The notes: a model not told the origin generated them from the sequence alone. Positions 18,015 through 26,678 are shown, numbered from the stretch's first letter. The stretch is 64,000 nucleotides of DNA from an uncultured Collinsella sp. (GCA_958445065.1 CAUCQW010000005.1:52424-116423), one strand, 5' to 3'. Program-made: numbers and translations.

Positions 18015-18926
18015 TTAAGCACGTGCTGTCTGGGCGATGCCAGCCTTGGCGTTTGCGCGTTTGCCGGCGAGTTCGCAAAAAATCGCGCCGCCGATGATAA
18101 GCGCGGCGCCCAGCAGGCGGACCGGTGTTATGGCTTCACCCAAAAGGGCGGCCGAGAACACGACCGCCGAAAGCGGCTCGAGGTAGCCGACGACGGCGAC
18201 GGTCTGGACGGGCAGCTTGGCGACGGCGCTAAAGTAGAGCAGGCAACCAATGCCGGTGTTGACGACGCCGAGCATAGCGACGGCGTGCCAATCAATACTG
18301 GCGGCGACGCCGGCGGACAGGAACGAGGGAGCGCCCTGCGTGATGAGCGTGAGGACCAGTGCGGTCACAAAGGCGGCGCTCACCTGGAGCGCGGAGTTCT
18401 CGAGGCCCTCGATGTGCGGCGCACCCTTGCTGGCGATGACCATCAATGCATAGCAGAAGGCCGAGGCGATTCCACAGACGATGCCCGCAATGGGCATATT
18501 GCCGCCTAGACCTTGCGCTGCAATGAGAAAAGCACCGCAAGCAACGGCGACAAAGCCGGCGATTTTGCCGCCGGTCAGCTTTTCGCCAAAGATGAGCGGG
18601 GAGAGCGCCATGACAATGATGGGGCCGCAGTAGTACAGCAGCGAGGATACGCCGACGCCGATCGTCTGGTAGGCGCGGAACAGAAAAATCCAGCTGGCGC
18701 CCAGCGCAGCTCCCGAGAGGAGGAGGGCCGCGGCTTCGCGGGGACGAGATGGCGCCTGCAACTTATGGTGTTGGGTGATGGCGAGGATAGTGACAAGCGA
18801 GAGAGCGCCCAAAAACGTGCGTAGCAGCACGATATCGGAGCTCGGCAGCGCGATGGCAGCGGCGATGATGCCGTTGGAGCCAAACAATAGCAATGCTGCT
18901 AAGTACGTAAACAGTCCGTTGTTCAT
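18015..18926 (-). CDS. EamA/DMT-family exporter
   Basis: A 303-residue drug/metabolite transporter made of two EamA repeats, with about 10 hydrophobic segments and the N-terminus in the membrane almost at once. The ATG at 18926 follows GAGGGG. Members export or exchange amino acids and other small metabolites; nothing in the sequence fixes the substrate. It is divergent from a LysR gene across a 118-base gap holding a GTTCAC/GTGAAC palindrome, so that regulator probably controls it. Confidence 0.9.
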   Translation of the reverse strand: MNNGLFTYLAALLLFGSNGIIAAAIALPSSDIVLLRTFLGALSLVTILAITQHHKLQAPSRPREAAALLLSGAALGASWIFLFRAYQTIGVGVSSLLYYCGPIIVMALSPLIFGEKLTGGKIAGFVAVACGAFLIAAQGLGGNMPIAGIVCGIASAFCYALMVIASKGAPHIEGLENSALQVSAAFVTALVLTLITQGAPSFLSAGVAASIDWHAVAMLGVVNTGIGCLLYFSAVAKLPVQTVAVVGYLEPLSAVVFSAALLGEAITPVRLLGAALIIGGAIFCELAGKRANAKAGIAQTARA

Positions 18927-18955
18927 GCGCTTCCATCCCCTCTATATCCGAGCAT

Positions 18956-18972
18956 GTTCACTATGGGTGAAC
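18956..18972. promoter_or_regulatory. LysR-type operator between EamA and lysR genes
   Basis: GTTCAC-TATGG-GTGAAC is a perfect dyad whose central 13 bases fit the T-N11-A rule. It lies in the shared divergent promoter region, as expected for a LysR protein controlling itself and the exporter. Confidence 0.6.
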
Positions 18973-19044
18973 TGGCTTTAGAAGAAAAGCGAATATAATG
19001 CATGGAAAACATGACAAAAACTCATACAAGGGTGGGGACGTGCC

Positions 19045-19902
19045 ATGGAGACCAATATCCAAAAGATGCAAGTGCTGCTCGAGACGGTGCGTGCCGGCAG
19101 CTTTACGCGTGCTGCAGAGCGGCTGAGCTATTCGCAGTCGGGCGTGAGCCGCATGGTGGGCGACCTTGAGGCAGACTGGGGTTTTAAGGTGCTTGATCGC
19201 AGCCGCGAGGGCGTGGTGCTTTCTGCCGACGGGCGGCAGGTCATGCCGGCAGTCGAGGCGTTATGCGAAGAGTTTGGCCGCCTGCAGCGACGCGTGGACG
19301 AGATGCGAGGGCTCATGCGCGGCAAGATCTGTATCGGTACGTTTTCGAGTGTGGCGACTCATGTACTGCCGCCGGTGATCGCGCGCTTTCGCGCCGATCA
19401 TCCGGATGTCGATTACGAGCTGCTGATGGGCGATTACTCAGAGATTGAACAATGGGTGGCTGAGGGTCGTTGTGACCTGGGCTTTATCCCGCGTGAGCCC
19501 CGAGAAAACGGCATGGCATCGCGGTCTTTGGTGCGCGACGAGTTGATGGCGGTAGTACCGGCAGACTCTTTGCTTGCCACGGCGGAGGTCGTTTCTCTTG
19601 CCGATTTAGCCAACGAGCAGTTTATTCTGCTAGAACGCGGCACCGATGACGAGATTACGCCGCTGTTCCGTCGGGCGGGACTGACGGTGTGCTCCAAGCT
19701 GTCGACCTGGGATGACTATGCGATTATGGCCATGGTTGAGGACGGCCTGGGTGTGAGCATTCTTCCCGCGCTCATCTTGCGCCGTTGTCAGTTCGATGTT
19801 GCCGTGCGTTCGCTCGAGGGACATCCCCATCGGCAGATCAACGCCATATATCGAACGGCCGATGTTTCGCTTGCCGCCGCCCGTTTCCTCGAATACCTCT
19901 AA
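19045..19902 (+). CDS. LysR-family transcriptional regulator
   Basis: A 285-residue LysR regulator with an N-terminal winged HTH (GSFTRAAERLSYSQSGVSRM) and a periplasmic-binding-like effector domain from about residue 90. The ATG at 19045 follows GGTGGGGAC. It is divergent from the EamA exporter, the classical layout for a LysR protein and its target. The effector cannot be inferred. It lies upstream of, and 162 bases away from, the HTH-aminotransferase gene, which has its own promoter-like region. Confidence 0.9.
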   Translation: METNIQKMQVLLETVRAGSFTRAAERLSYSQSGVSRMVGDLEADWGFKVLDRSREGVVLSADGRQVMPAVEALCEEFGRLQRRVDEMRGLMRGKICIGTFSSVATHVLPPVIARFRADHPDVDYELLMGDYSEIEQWVAEGRCDLGFIPREPRENGMASRSLVRDELMAVVPADSLLATAEVVSLADLANEQFILLERGTDDEITPLFRRAGLTVCSKLSTWDDYAIMAMVEDGLGVSILPALILRRCQFDVAVRSLEGHPHRQINAIYRTADVSLAAARFLEYL

Positions 19903-19961
19903 ACGTGTACACACCATTGTTCGCTTTGGGCAAATCTCGGAGTCCGATACATTTTCTTATG

Positions 19962-20046
19962 AAATTGAACTTTCGAATGAGGTACGGCGCTATACTGCTT
20001 GCTAAATTGAACCCTGGTTCAATTCGTGTTCTATAAATTGAACTTT
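19962..20046. promoter_or_regulatory. Operator array upstream of HTH-aminotransferase gene
   Basis: A 20-base palindrome at 20005-20024 has 9-base arms (AATTGAACC, GGTTCAATT) around CT. The 12-mer AAATTGAACTTT, which holds one half-site, occurs at 19962-19973 and again at 20035-20046, 73 bases apart. A candidate -10 (TATACT) lies at 19991. The array directly precedes a gene encoding an HTH domain, so autoregulation is likely (inference). Confidence 0.6.
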
Positions 20047-20064
20047 GCCAGCAAGGAGGTTCTA

Positions 20065-21585
20065 GTGGCCCAAGAGACGTTTAGCGATCGCCTGCGACAG
20101 GCTATGTCCGATCGCGACGTTCGCCAGTCGGACGTGATCCGCGCATCGGAGATGCTCGGCAAAAAACTCGGCAAGAGTCAGATGAGCCAATATGTGAGCG
20201 GCAAGACGATCCCGCGGCGCGATGTGGCTGAGCTGCTCGCCCGTATTTTGGAGGTCGATGTTACCTGGCTGCTTGCCGGCGACGCCGATCAAGGCGAGGC
20301 ATCATCACCCCGCAACGATTCCAAGCCCGAACCCCATCCCTCAGCTCAAATTGCAAGGAGCACCACCATGCGCACTTTTTCTAAATCCACCAAGCTCGAT
20401 AACGTCCTGTATGACGTGCGCGGCCCCGTCGTCGACGAGGCCGCCCGTATGGAGGACGAGGGCGAGCGCATCCTCAAGCTCAATATCGGTAACCCGGCGC
20501 CCTTCGGTTTCCGCACGCCCGACGAGGTTATCAAGGACATGCGCCACCAGCTGCCCGACTGCGAAGGCTATTCCAACTCGCGCGGCCTGTTCTCTGCGCG
20601 CAAGGCGATCATGCAGTACTCGCAGATCAAGGGGCTGCCCAATGTTCAGATGGAGCATATCTACACGGGCAACGGCGTGTCCGAACTCATTCAGCTTTCG
20701 ATGAACGCGCTGCTCGACAATGGTGACGAGATTCTGATCCCCAGCCCCGATTATCCGCTCTGGACGGCGTGCGCAACCCTTGCCGGCGGTCATCCCGTGC
20801 ACTATCTATGCGACGAGCAGGCGGATTGGTATCCCGACCTGGAGGATATGGAGTCCAAGATCACGAGCGCGACCAAGGCCCTCGTCATCATCAACCCCAA
20901 CAACCCCACGGGTTCTGTCTATCCGCGCGAGGTGCTCGAGGGCATCGTCGAGGTTGCGCGCAGGCATCAGCTGATGATCTTTGCCGATGAGATCTACGAC
21001 CGTCTGTGCATGGACGGCTACGAGCACGTCTCGATTGCCTCGCTCGCTCCCGATCTGCCCTGCATTACGTTTAGCGGCCTGTCCAAGTCGCATATGATCG
21101 CGGGCTATCGCATTGGCTGGATGGTGCTTTCGGGCAACCAGCGCTGCATGAGCGACTTCATCATGGGCGTCAACATGCTCTCTAACATGCGTCTGTGCTC
21201 CAACGTGCCGGCCCAGTCGATCGTCCAGACGGCGCTCGGCGGCCATCAGTCGGTCAACGACTACATCCGCCCCGGCGGTCGCGTCTACGAGCAGCGCAAC
21301 TTTGTGTATGAGGCGCTCAGCAAGATCGACGGCATCTCGGTGGTCAAGCCGCGCGCGGCGTTCTACATCTTCCCCAAGATGGATGTTAAGAAGTTCAACA
21401 TCACCGATGACGAGCAGTTTGCCCTCGATCTGCTGCACGAGAAGAAGATCCTCATCACGCGCGGCGGCGGCTTTAACTGGGCCGAGCCCGACCACTTCCG
21501 CATCGTGTACCTGCCGCGCATGGAAGTGCTCAAAGAGTCGCTCGAAGACCTCGCCGACTTCTTCGATCACTACCGTCAGAACTAG
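20065..21585 (+). CDS. XRE-type HTH fused to class I aminotransferase
   Basis: A 506-residue fusion. Residues 8-75 form a lambda-repressor-like HTH (VIRASEMLGKKLGKSQMSQY). A low-complexity linker follows, then from about residue 102 a full PLP aminotransferase like AlaA/AlaC, with NPNNPTG and Lys341 in SGLSKSHMIAGYRIGW as the PLP lysine. The start is GTG at 20065 behind AAGGAGG. A second site, AAGGAG at 20355, precedes an in-frame ATG at 20368 that would yield the enzyme alone. This is not the MocR layout, which uses a GntR HTH. The likely role is an alanine-type transaminase that also regulates, perhaps its own operator array. Confidence 0.88.
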   Translation: MAQETFSDRLRQAMSDRDVRQSDVIRASEMLGKKLGKSQMSQYVSGKTIPRRDVAELLARILEVDVTWLLAGDADQGEASSPRNDSKPEPHPSAQIARSTTMRTFSKSTKLDNVLYDVRGPVVDEAARMEDEGERILKLNIGNPAPFGFRTPDEVIKDMRHQLPDCEGYSNSRGLFSARKAIMQYSQIKGLPNVQMEHIYTGNGVSELIQLSMNALLDNGDEILIPSPDYPLWTACATLAGGHPVHYLCDEQADWYPDLEDMESKITSATKALVIINPNNPTGSVYPREVLEGIVEVARRHQLMIFADEIYDRLCMDGYEHVSIASLAPDLPCITFSGLSKSHMIAGYRIGWMVLSGNQRCMSDFIMGVNMLSNMRLCSNVPAQSIVQTALGGHQSVNDYIRPGGRVYEQRNFVYEALSKIDGISVVKPRAAFYIFPKMDVKKFNITDDEQFALDLLHEKKILITRGGGFNWAEPDHFRIVYLPRMEVLKESLEDLADFFDHYRQN

Positions 21586-21610
21586 TGGGATAGAAGCTCC
21601 GCACTATGAA

Positions 21611-21644
21611 AAGCTCCCTGCAGTTGCTTGGCTGCGGGGGGCTT
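21611..21644 (+). terminator. Terminator after HTH-aminotransferase gene
   Basis: AAGCTCCCTGCAG pairs with CTGCGGGGGGCTT with G-U wobbles around an eight-base loop, then TTCTT. It lies between convergent genes. Confidence 0.75.
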
Positions 21645-21660
21645 TCTTGAATCGGCGGAA

Positions 21661-22071
21661 CTAAATAACGATTCCGTTGCAGTGGTCGATTTCGTGCTGG
21701 ATGATCTCGGCGGTGTAGCCCGAGAAGTTTTTGATGCGGTGGACGAAGTTCTCGTCCAAATACTCAACCTTAATGCGGCGATAGCGGGTGCAGGGACGCT
21801 CGCCGATCAGCGAGAGGCATCCTTCGCTCGTCTGATAGGCATTGACCTGCTCAAGAATTTGAGGGTTGTACATCAGCAGCGCCCTATTGCCGTCCTTTAC
21901 GCAGATGATGCGTTTGCGTACGCCGATCATGTTGGCGGCGAGCCCCACGCACTCATGCTCATGTTCGTGGAGCGTATCCAGGAGGTCCTGCCCGGTCGCG
22001 GCATCGTCGGGTCCCGCGTCTTCGGAAGACAGGCGCAAAAAGAACTCGGATTTCATGATGGGCTTAATCAT
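21661..22071 (-). CDS. def: Peptide deformylase
   Basis: A 136-residue deformylase that removes the formyl group from new protein N-termini. All three motifs are canonical: GLAANMIG, EGCLS and QHEIDH, giving Cys and two His as metal ligands and Glu as the catalytic base. The start is the ATG at 22071 behind GAGGAG; the much longer frame to 22401 has no support. It is shorter than the usual 150-190 residues but complete in its motifs. This is presumably the active enzyme, given the altered motif in the copy at 14030-14449. Confidence 0.93.
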   Translation of the reverse strand: MIKPIMKSEFFLRLSSEDAGPDDAATGQDLLDTLHEHEHECVGLAANMIGVRKRIICVKDGNRALLMYNPQILEQVNAYQTSEGCLSLIGERPCTRYRRIKVEYLDENFVHRIKNFSGYTAEIIQHEIDHCNGIVI

Positions 22072-22275
22072 GGCGGGCTCCTCATGTCTCATGCTTTCGT
22101 GGACTTTTAATAATAGCGCGGAAGGAAAGCTGTGCGTCCGCGTTACAATCTTTCGATGTTGGACCATGTTGCCAGACTCGTCGTGTACGGCGTCTGGCGT
22201 AAGTCTAGGGCTCATTTTCGCCCTGGACTGTTCCTCTGGGGCGATGCGACTGTCGTTCCAAGAGGAAGGAAATGC

Positions 22276-23691
22276 ATGGGGAGCAAATCTCAGCAACAAG
22301 TTCAAGCACCGCCATCGGCCACTGCGGCAATTCTCGTCGTAATGTATATTGCAGCCTTTGTTGCCGCGTTTAACGAGAACATCATTAACGTGGCGTTGCA
22401 CGACATTATGGCGGCCTTTTCGGTGAGTGCCACCACGGCGCAGTGGCTCGTTTCGGGCTACATGATCGTGACGTCGATCTTTACGGCCATCATGGCCTTC
22501 CTGTCCGGCCGTTTCTCGACGCGCAAGCTGCTGTTTTTCGCATGCGGATGCATGGTCGCCGGCGAAGTTCTGTGCCTGGTCGCTCCGTCGTTTGGCGTTT
22601 TGCTGTCAAGTCGTATTTTGCAGGCTGCGGGATCGGGCATCTTGTTCCCGCTCATGATGAACGTGGTGCTGTCTTGCGCTCCGCGCGAGAAGCTCGGCCT
22701 GTATCTGAGCTTGGTCGGTGCCTGCATTACGTTGGGGCCGGCGTTTGGACCCGTGATCAGTGGTCTTATGTGCACGTTGTTTGGCTGGAGGGCGGTGTTC
22801 GTAGTGCCGCTGGTGGGCGGCATTGTGGTCGCTGCGGCGGGCGTAAAGCATGTCCAGAATGTCGGAGAGCGCTCGAATACCACGCTTGATATTCTGTCGG
22901 TTGTTTTGCTCGCGGCCGGCATTACGGCATTTGTGTATTCCGTAGGCGAGTTCTCGACCAATCTGATTGCCGGTATCGTGGCACTTTTCGCCGCCATTGT
23001 GCTGCTCGGCCTGTTTGCGGCCCGTCAGCTCAAGCTCGAACATCCGGTGCTTAACGTGCGTCCCATGGCGAGCGTTCGCTTTTGGCCTGCGTGCCTGCTT
23101 GTGGTGGTGTCGATGATGACGACGTTCTCGATGAGCGTTTTGTTGCCGCTCTATTTTGAGGGCGCATACGGCATGACCGCCCTTGTTGCGGGCTTGCTCA
23201 TTTTGCCGGCGATTGCCTGCAACGCCGTGACCTCGATTGTGGGCGGACGCGTGATGGACGCCCGTGGCGCATGGCCGCTGCTGCCGGTCGGCTTTGCCCT
23301 GATTGCCGTGGGACAGACTGCCATCTCGATGACGGCGGCAAGCATGAACATCGGCGTCGTCGTGGCGCTGACCGTTGTGGTGTATGCCGGAGTCGGTTTG
23401 GTGCTGAGTCCCTCGCAAACGGCCGGCTTGGAGACGCTGCCTGCCGCTGAGCATCCTCACGGAACGGCATTGCTTAACACGTGGAACATGATTGCCGCAT
23501 CGTTTGGCCCGTCGCTGTTTATCGGTCTGCTCTCGAGTTCTGCGGCGACTGCCGGCGCCGCTGGCGTTGCGACGGACGTTGACCAGGCGATTGGATTTGC
23601 AGCTGCCGTGCGTGTGGCGGCTGTAATTGCCGTGGTCGGGTTCGTGACGTCGCTGGTGTACGCTCGTCGCGAGTCGCACATGTCGCATTAA
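22276..23691 (+). CDS. MFS drug exporter, DHA2 family
   Basis: A 471-residue major facilitator with 12-14 membrane segments. The start is the ATG at 22276 behind AGGAAGGAA. The first helix region NENIINVALHDIMAAFSVS resembles the DHA2 (EmrB-like) opening, and the antiporter motif C-like stretch GPAFGPVISG is present. It probably exports drugs or metabolites using the proton gradient. No partner membrane-fusion gene or adjacent regulator is seen. It diverges from def, with starts about 200 bases apart. Confidence 0.88.
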   Translation: MGSKSQQQVQAPPSATAAILVVMYIAAFVAAFNENIINVALHDIMAAFSVSATTAQWLVSGYMIVTSIFTAIMAFLSGRFSTRKLLFFACGCMVAGEVLCLVAPSFGVLLSSRILQAAGSGILFPLMMNVVLSCAPREKLGLYLSLVGACITLGPAFGPVISGLMCTLFGWRAVFVVPLVGGIVVAAAGVKHVQNVGERSNTTLDILSVVLLAAGITAFVYSVGEFSTNLIAGIVALFAAIVLLGLFAARQLKLEHPVLNVRPMASVRFWPACLLVVVSMMTTFSMSVLLPLYFEGAYGMTALVAGLLILPAIACNAVTSIVGGRVMDARGAWPLLPVGFALIAVGQTAISMTAASMNIGVVVALTVVVYAGVGLVLSPSQTAGLETLPAAEHPHGTALLNTWNMIAASFGPSLFIGLLSSSAATAGAAGVATDVDQAIGFAAAVRVAAVIAVVGFVTSLVYARRESHMSH

Positions 23692-23843
23692 TGTGTGCAC
23701 ATAGATTCTGCAGCTAGATTGGATGGCGACACCATAAACTAATGGACGTTTTGCCGAGAGGCATGAATGTTTAAAGCGCAAAGAGTGCGCGACGGGCCCC
23801 GCGAATGGGGCGATGATGCCCGAGAGGGCCAAGAAGGAGTCTC
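23692..23843 (+). other. Leader region of the RGG protein gene
   Basis: A gap with a GCCCC/GGGGC hairpin near 23796-23811 and AAGGAG just before the ATG at 23844. It reads like a structured 5' leader, but no known riboswitch class is recognised. Confidence 0.3.
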
Positions 23844-24755
23844 ATGTCCGAGAACGAAGAGATCATGAACGAGACCGAGAACGAGACCATGGCTGCCGAG
23901 GTCGAGGCAGTCGAGACCGTGGAGACCGAAGCTGCCGAGGTTGAGGCTGCTGACGAGGTTTCCGCCGAGGAGGAGGCCGAGGTTGTCGAGGCCGCCGCTG
24001 ATTACGATGACGAAGAGCTGATGGACAAGATGCAGAAGGCCGCCCGCCTGCTGCGTAGCCGTCGCTTTGCTATTTCCAAGGAGGAGGAGGCCAAGGCCGA
24101 GCGCATGGCGAACATCGAGCGCGCCATCAAGCTCCTTGACCTCAAGCCCAAGATGGAGCAGAAGGAAATGTCCGACCTGCTGGGCATGCGCCTTCGTGAG
24201 CTCGATGGTCTGATGGCCGAGGCCGAGGCTGCCGATCTGGTCGGCCGCATCGACGACGCCGAGGGCGATATGCGCAAGATCGTCGTCTTCGCTGCCGAGG
24301 ATGCCGCTGAGGGTCTGGTCGAGCTTGCCAACAAGAAGGAGAAGCTCCTGCCCGAGCTTTCTTACGAGGAGGCCACCGAGCTGATGGCCGCTCTCGATAA
24401 GGTTATCGCTCCGCTCGTCGCCATGGGCCTGGACGAGGACCGCGGTCCTCGCGGCGGCCGTGACGATCGCGGTGGCCGTGGCGGCGACCGCGGCGGTCGC
24501 GGCGGCTTTGGTGATCGCGGTGGCCGTGGCGGCGACCGTGGCGGTCGCGGTGGCGATCGCGGCGGCCGCGGCGGCTTTGGTGACCGTGGCGGCGACCGCG
24601 GCGGTCGAGGCGGCTTTGGCGGCAACCGTGGTGGCTATGGCGACCGCGGCGGCAACCGTGGTGGCTTTAGCGGCAACCGTGGTAACGACCGCGGCGGTCG
24701 CGGTGGCGATCGTGGCGGCCGCAATGGCGGCGGCTTCCGCGGCAACCGTTTCTAA
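23844..24755 (+). CDS. RGG-box protein with acidic N-terminus and compact middle domain
   Basis: A 303-residue protein in three parts. Residues 1-57 are strongly acidic (Glu-rich). Residues about 58-195 form a helical domain, reminiscent of a winged helix or MarR-like fold, with alternating KLLDL and EMSDLLGMRLREL stretches. Residues about 196-303 are almost entirely Arg-Gly-Gly repeats, with about 20 RGG units spaced by Asp, Asn and a few Phe or Tyr. RGG boxes bind RNA and drive condensate formation in eukaryotic proteins such as fibrillarin and FUS. A similar RNA-binding role is plausible here but unproven. The ATG at 23844 follows AAGGAG, and the gene appears monocistronic. I do not recognise a named family. 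Confidence 0.85.
   Translation: MSENEEIMNETENETMAAEVEAVETVETEAAEVEAADEVSAEEEAEVVEAAADYDDEELMDKMQKAARLLRSRRFAISKEEEAKAERMANIERAIKLLDLKPKMEQKEMSDLLGMRLRELDGLMAEAEAADLVGRIDDAEGDMRKIVVFAAEDAAEGLVELANKKEKLLPELSYEEATELMAALDKVIAPLVAMGLDEDRGPRGGRDDRGGRGGDRGGRGGFGDRGGRGGDRGGRGGDRGGRGGFGDRGGDRGGRGGFGGNRGGYGDRGGNRGGFSGNRGNDRGGRGGDRGGRNGGGFRGNRF
24440..24750 (+). repeat. Low-complexity tandem repeat encoding the RGG tail
   Basis: Short units built from CGC/CGT GGC/GGT triplets repeat irregularly. Such DNA is prone to slippage, so tail length may vary between strains. Confidence 0.8.
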
Positions 24756-24756
24756 T

Positions 24757-24788
24757 TAGTTACGCGATTTTACCAAACCGCGTAACTA
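24757..24788. terminator. Hairpin after RGG gene
   Basis: TAGTTACGCG and CGCGTAACTA form a perfect 10-base stem starting at the stop codon region. It has no U-run. Confidence 0.55.
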
Positions 24789-24799
24789 GTTGACGCTGC

Positions 24800-24899
24800 G
24801 CGCCGCCCAGGGCGACAATTTGTCATTCAAAAGGCGAGGCATGACCAGAAGGTCTATGCCTCGCCTTTTTCATGCCAACTTGTTCGCCCTGGGCGGCGC
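24800..24899. repeat. Nested inverted repeat around a terminator
   Basis: Outer arms of 16 bases (GCGCCGCCCAGGGCGA at 24800-24815 and its exact complement at 24884-24899) enclose the terminator at 24829-24869. The whole could fold as one long cruciform-like hairpin. A REP-like copy begins 39 bases further on. Confidence 0.75.
24829..24869 (+). terminator. Strong intrinsic terminator
   Basis: A 14-base perfect stem (AAAAGGCGAGGCAT with its complement) is followed by TTT. It ends the RGG transcript and, with A-rich left flank, could also act on the minus strand for pdxT. Confidence 0.85.
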
Positions 24900-24938
24900 T
24901 CGCTGTCGGTACAAAAACATCGGCGTTCCCATAGTCCA

Positions 24939-24989
24939 AACCTGCCAAAAAGGGACAGGTTTATTTTGGTCGGCTTTATCTGGGCAAAT
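24939..24989 (+). repeat. REP-like hairpin repeat, single copy
   Basis: It begins AACCTGCC, carries the core GGGACAGG and ends in TTTATCTGGGCAAA. It matches the complement of 48963-49014 over about 51 bases, and the first 31 bases match 6958-6992. The right arm of the hairpin is damaged here (TTTTGGTCGG). Confidence 0.75.
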
Positions 24990-25040
24990 GTGGTCGTCTA
25001 TCGCTATGCGTCCGAAAATCAACGCTCGTTTGTTTTCTGC

Positions 25041-25628
25041 CTACATTTGGAGGAAGAACTCGTGGAGGCGCGTGTCGTCGTCGAGCTCGGGGTGGAAGGT
25101 GACACCGAGCTGTTTGTCTTGACGGGCGGCGACGATACGGCCATCGACTTCGGCCAAGGCCTTGGCATTGCCGTGCACCTTGACGATGCGGGGTGCACGG
25201 ATAAACGTTAACGGCACTTCACCTTCGATACCTCCTACCCACCCCTTGGTGCGAAAGCTGCCGAGCTGTCTGCCATAGGCATTACGCTCAACGAGCACAT
25301 CCATGGTTGCCAGGCGCGGTGTTCCCTTGTCATCGTGGGCGGCAAGGTCGTGAGCCAGTAGAATCAGGCCGGCGCAGGTGCCCAGGACCGGCGTGCCTTC
25401 AGCGATACGGGCACGAAGCTCCTCGAGCATCCCCAGTTCGTCAAGCAGCTTGCCCTGAACGGTGGACTCGCCGCCAGGGAGGACCAGGCGATCAAAGTTC
25501 TGCCGCAAATCGGCCGCCTGCCTCAGCTCAATATAGTGTGCGCCCAGCTCGGATAGTCTTGCCTCGTGCTCGGCAAAAGCGCCTTGGACCGCCAGCACGG
25601 CGACCGTTTGGTCTGCATAATCGCTCAT
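25041..25628 (-). CDS. pdxT: Pyridoxal 5'-phosphate synthase glutaminase subunit PdxT
   Basis: A 195-residue class I glutamine amidotransferase that supplies ammonia to PdxS for PLP synthesis. Visible features are PGGEST near residue 51, the nucleophile Cys85 in GTCAG, and the His-Glu pair in TFHPEL near the C-terminus. Length is normal. It follows pdxS by 20 bases on the same strand, forming the pdxST operon. Confidence 0.95.
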   Translation of the reverse strand: MSDYADQTVAVLAVQGAFAEHEARLSELGAHYIELRQAADLRQNFDRLVLPGGESTVQGKLLDELGMLEELRARIAEGTPVLGTCAGLILLAHDLAAHDDKGTPRLATMDVLVERNAYGRQLGSFRTKGWVGGIEGEVPLTFIRAPRIVKVHGNAKALAEVDGRIVAARQDKQLGVTFHPELDDDTRLHEFFLQM

Positions 25629-25648
25629 GTGCGATCCTTTCTGCTGGA

Positions 25649-26539
25649 CTAGCGCCCGCGCTCCTCCATGATGATTTCAATCTCGTCGGCGTTGATGCCC
25701 ACCATGGCCTCGCCCAGGTCCTCCGAAAGCTCGGCGATGAGCTTGGCATCGGTGAAGTTCGCCACGGCCTTGACGATGGCGGCGGCGCGCTTGGCAGGGT
25801 CGCCGCTCTTAAAGATGCCCGAGCCGACAAAGACGCCCTCGGCGCCCAGCTGCATCATCAGCGCGGCGTCGGCGGGGGTCGCTACGCCGCCGGCGGCAAA
25901 GTTCACCACGGGAAGCTTGCCCGTGGCATGAACCTCGCGTACCAGCTCGACCGGAACCTGCAGTTGCTTGGCTGCCTCAAAGAGCTCATCATTGCGCAGA
26001 GCGACAACGTCGCGGATCTGCTTTTGGATCTTGCGCATGTGACGCACAGCCTGAACGACGTCGCCCGTGCCCGGCTCGCCCTTGGTGCGAATCATCGTGG
26101 CGCCCTCGGCAACACGGCGTAGCGCCTCGCCCAGATTGCGGGCGCCGCAGACAAACGGCACGTCAAACTGGGTCTTGTCGATGTGATAGACGTCATCAGC
26201 AGGGGAGAGAACCTCGGACTCGTCGATGTAATCGATCTCGATGGCCTGAAGGACCTGCGCCTCGACAATGTGGCCGATGCGGCACTTGGCCATAACGGGG
26301 ATGGAGACGGCCTCCTGGATGCCCTTGATCATCTTGGGGTCGCTCATGCGCGAGACGCCGCCTGCGGCACGGATGTCGGCCGGGATACGCTCGAGTGCCA
26401 TGACGGCGCAGGCGCCTGCCTCCTCGGCGATGCGTGCCTGCTCGGGCGTGGTGACGTCCATGATGACGCCGCCCTTGAGCATCTGCGCGAGCTCTCGATT
26501 GAGTTTGACGCGATCGGCCTTGCTGGTCTGTTCTGCCAT
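25649..26539 (-). CDS. pdxS: Pyridoxal 5'-phosphate synthase lyase subunit PdxS
   Basis: A 296-residue TIM barrel that makes PLP from ribose 5-phosphate, glyceraldehyde 3-phosphate and ammonia, in a 12-mer complex with PdxT. The start is the ATG at 26539 behind AAGGGAG. Signature stretches are [27 protein letters not shown] with the catalytic-region Lys, and [14 protein letters not shown] as the phosphate site. The gene is divergent from pdxR, whose product probably activates it when PLP is low. Confidence 0.97.
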   Translation of the reverse strand: MAEQTSKADRVKLNRELAQMLKGGVIMDVTTPEQARIAEEAGACAVMALERIPADIRAAGGVSRMSDPKMIKGIQEAVSIPVMAKCRIGHIVEAQVLQAIEIDYIDESEVLSPADDVYHIDKTQFDVPFVCGARNLGEALRRVAEGATMIRTKGEPGTGDVVQAVRHMRKIQKQIRDVVALRNDELFEAAKQLQVPVELVREVHATGKLPVVNFAAGGVATPADAALMMQLGAEGVFVGSGIFKSGDPAKRAAAIVKAVANFTDAKLIAELSEDLGEAMVGINADEIEIIMEERGR

Positions 26540-26631
26540 GGTTGCTCCCTTGGTTGGCATGTGCATTGCTTGACGGAACATCCTATCGGGGAGCTGGGTA
26601 TGGCGAAATACTCAGTTTTCGAGATAATAAC

Positions 26632-26673
26632 AAGGTCAGACTAATACCAGATTGAATGGCTTAATAAGGTCAG
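26632..26673. promoter_or_regulatory. Direct repeats, probable PdxR operator
   Basis: AAGGTCAG occurs at 26632-26639 and 26666-26673, 34 bases apart (about three helical turns). They lie in the 139-base gap between pdxS and pdxR. MocR-type PdxR proteins typically bind direct repeats in this position. Confidence 0.55.
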
Positions 26674-26678
26674 GTGAT

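Noticed and set aside
24460..24759. Second-frame Ala/Val-rich product within the RGG tail
   Set aside because: It arises from reading the CG-rich repeat out of frame and has no start signal.
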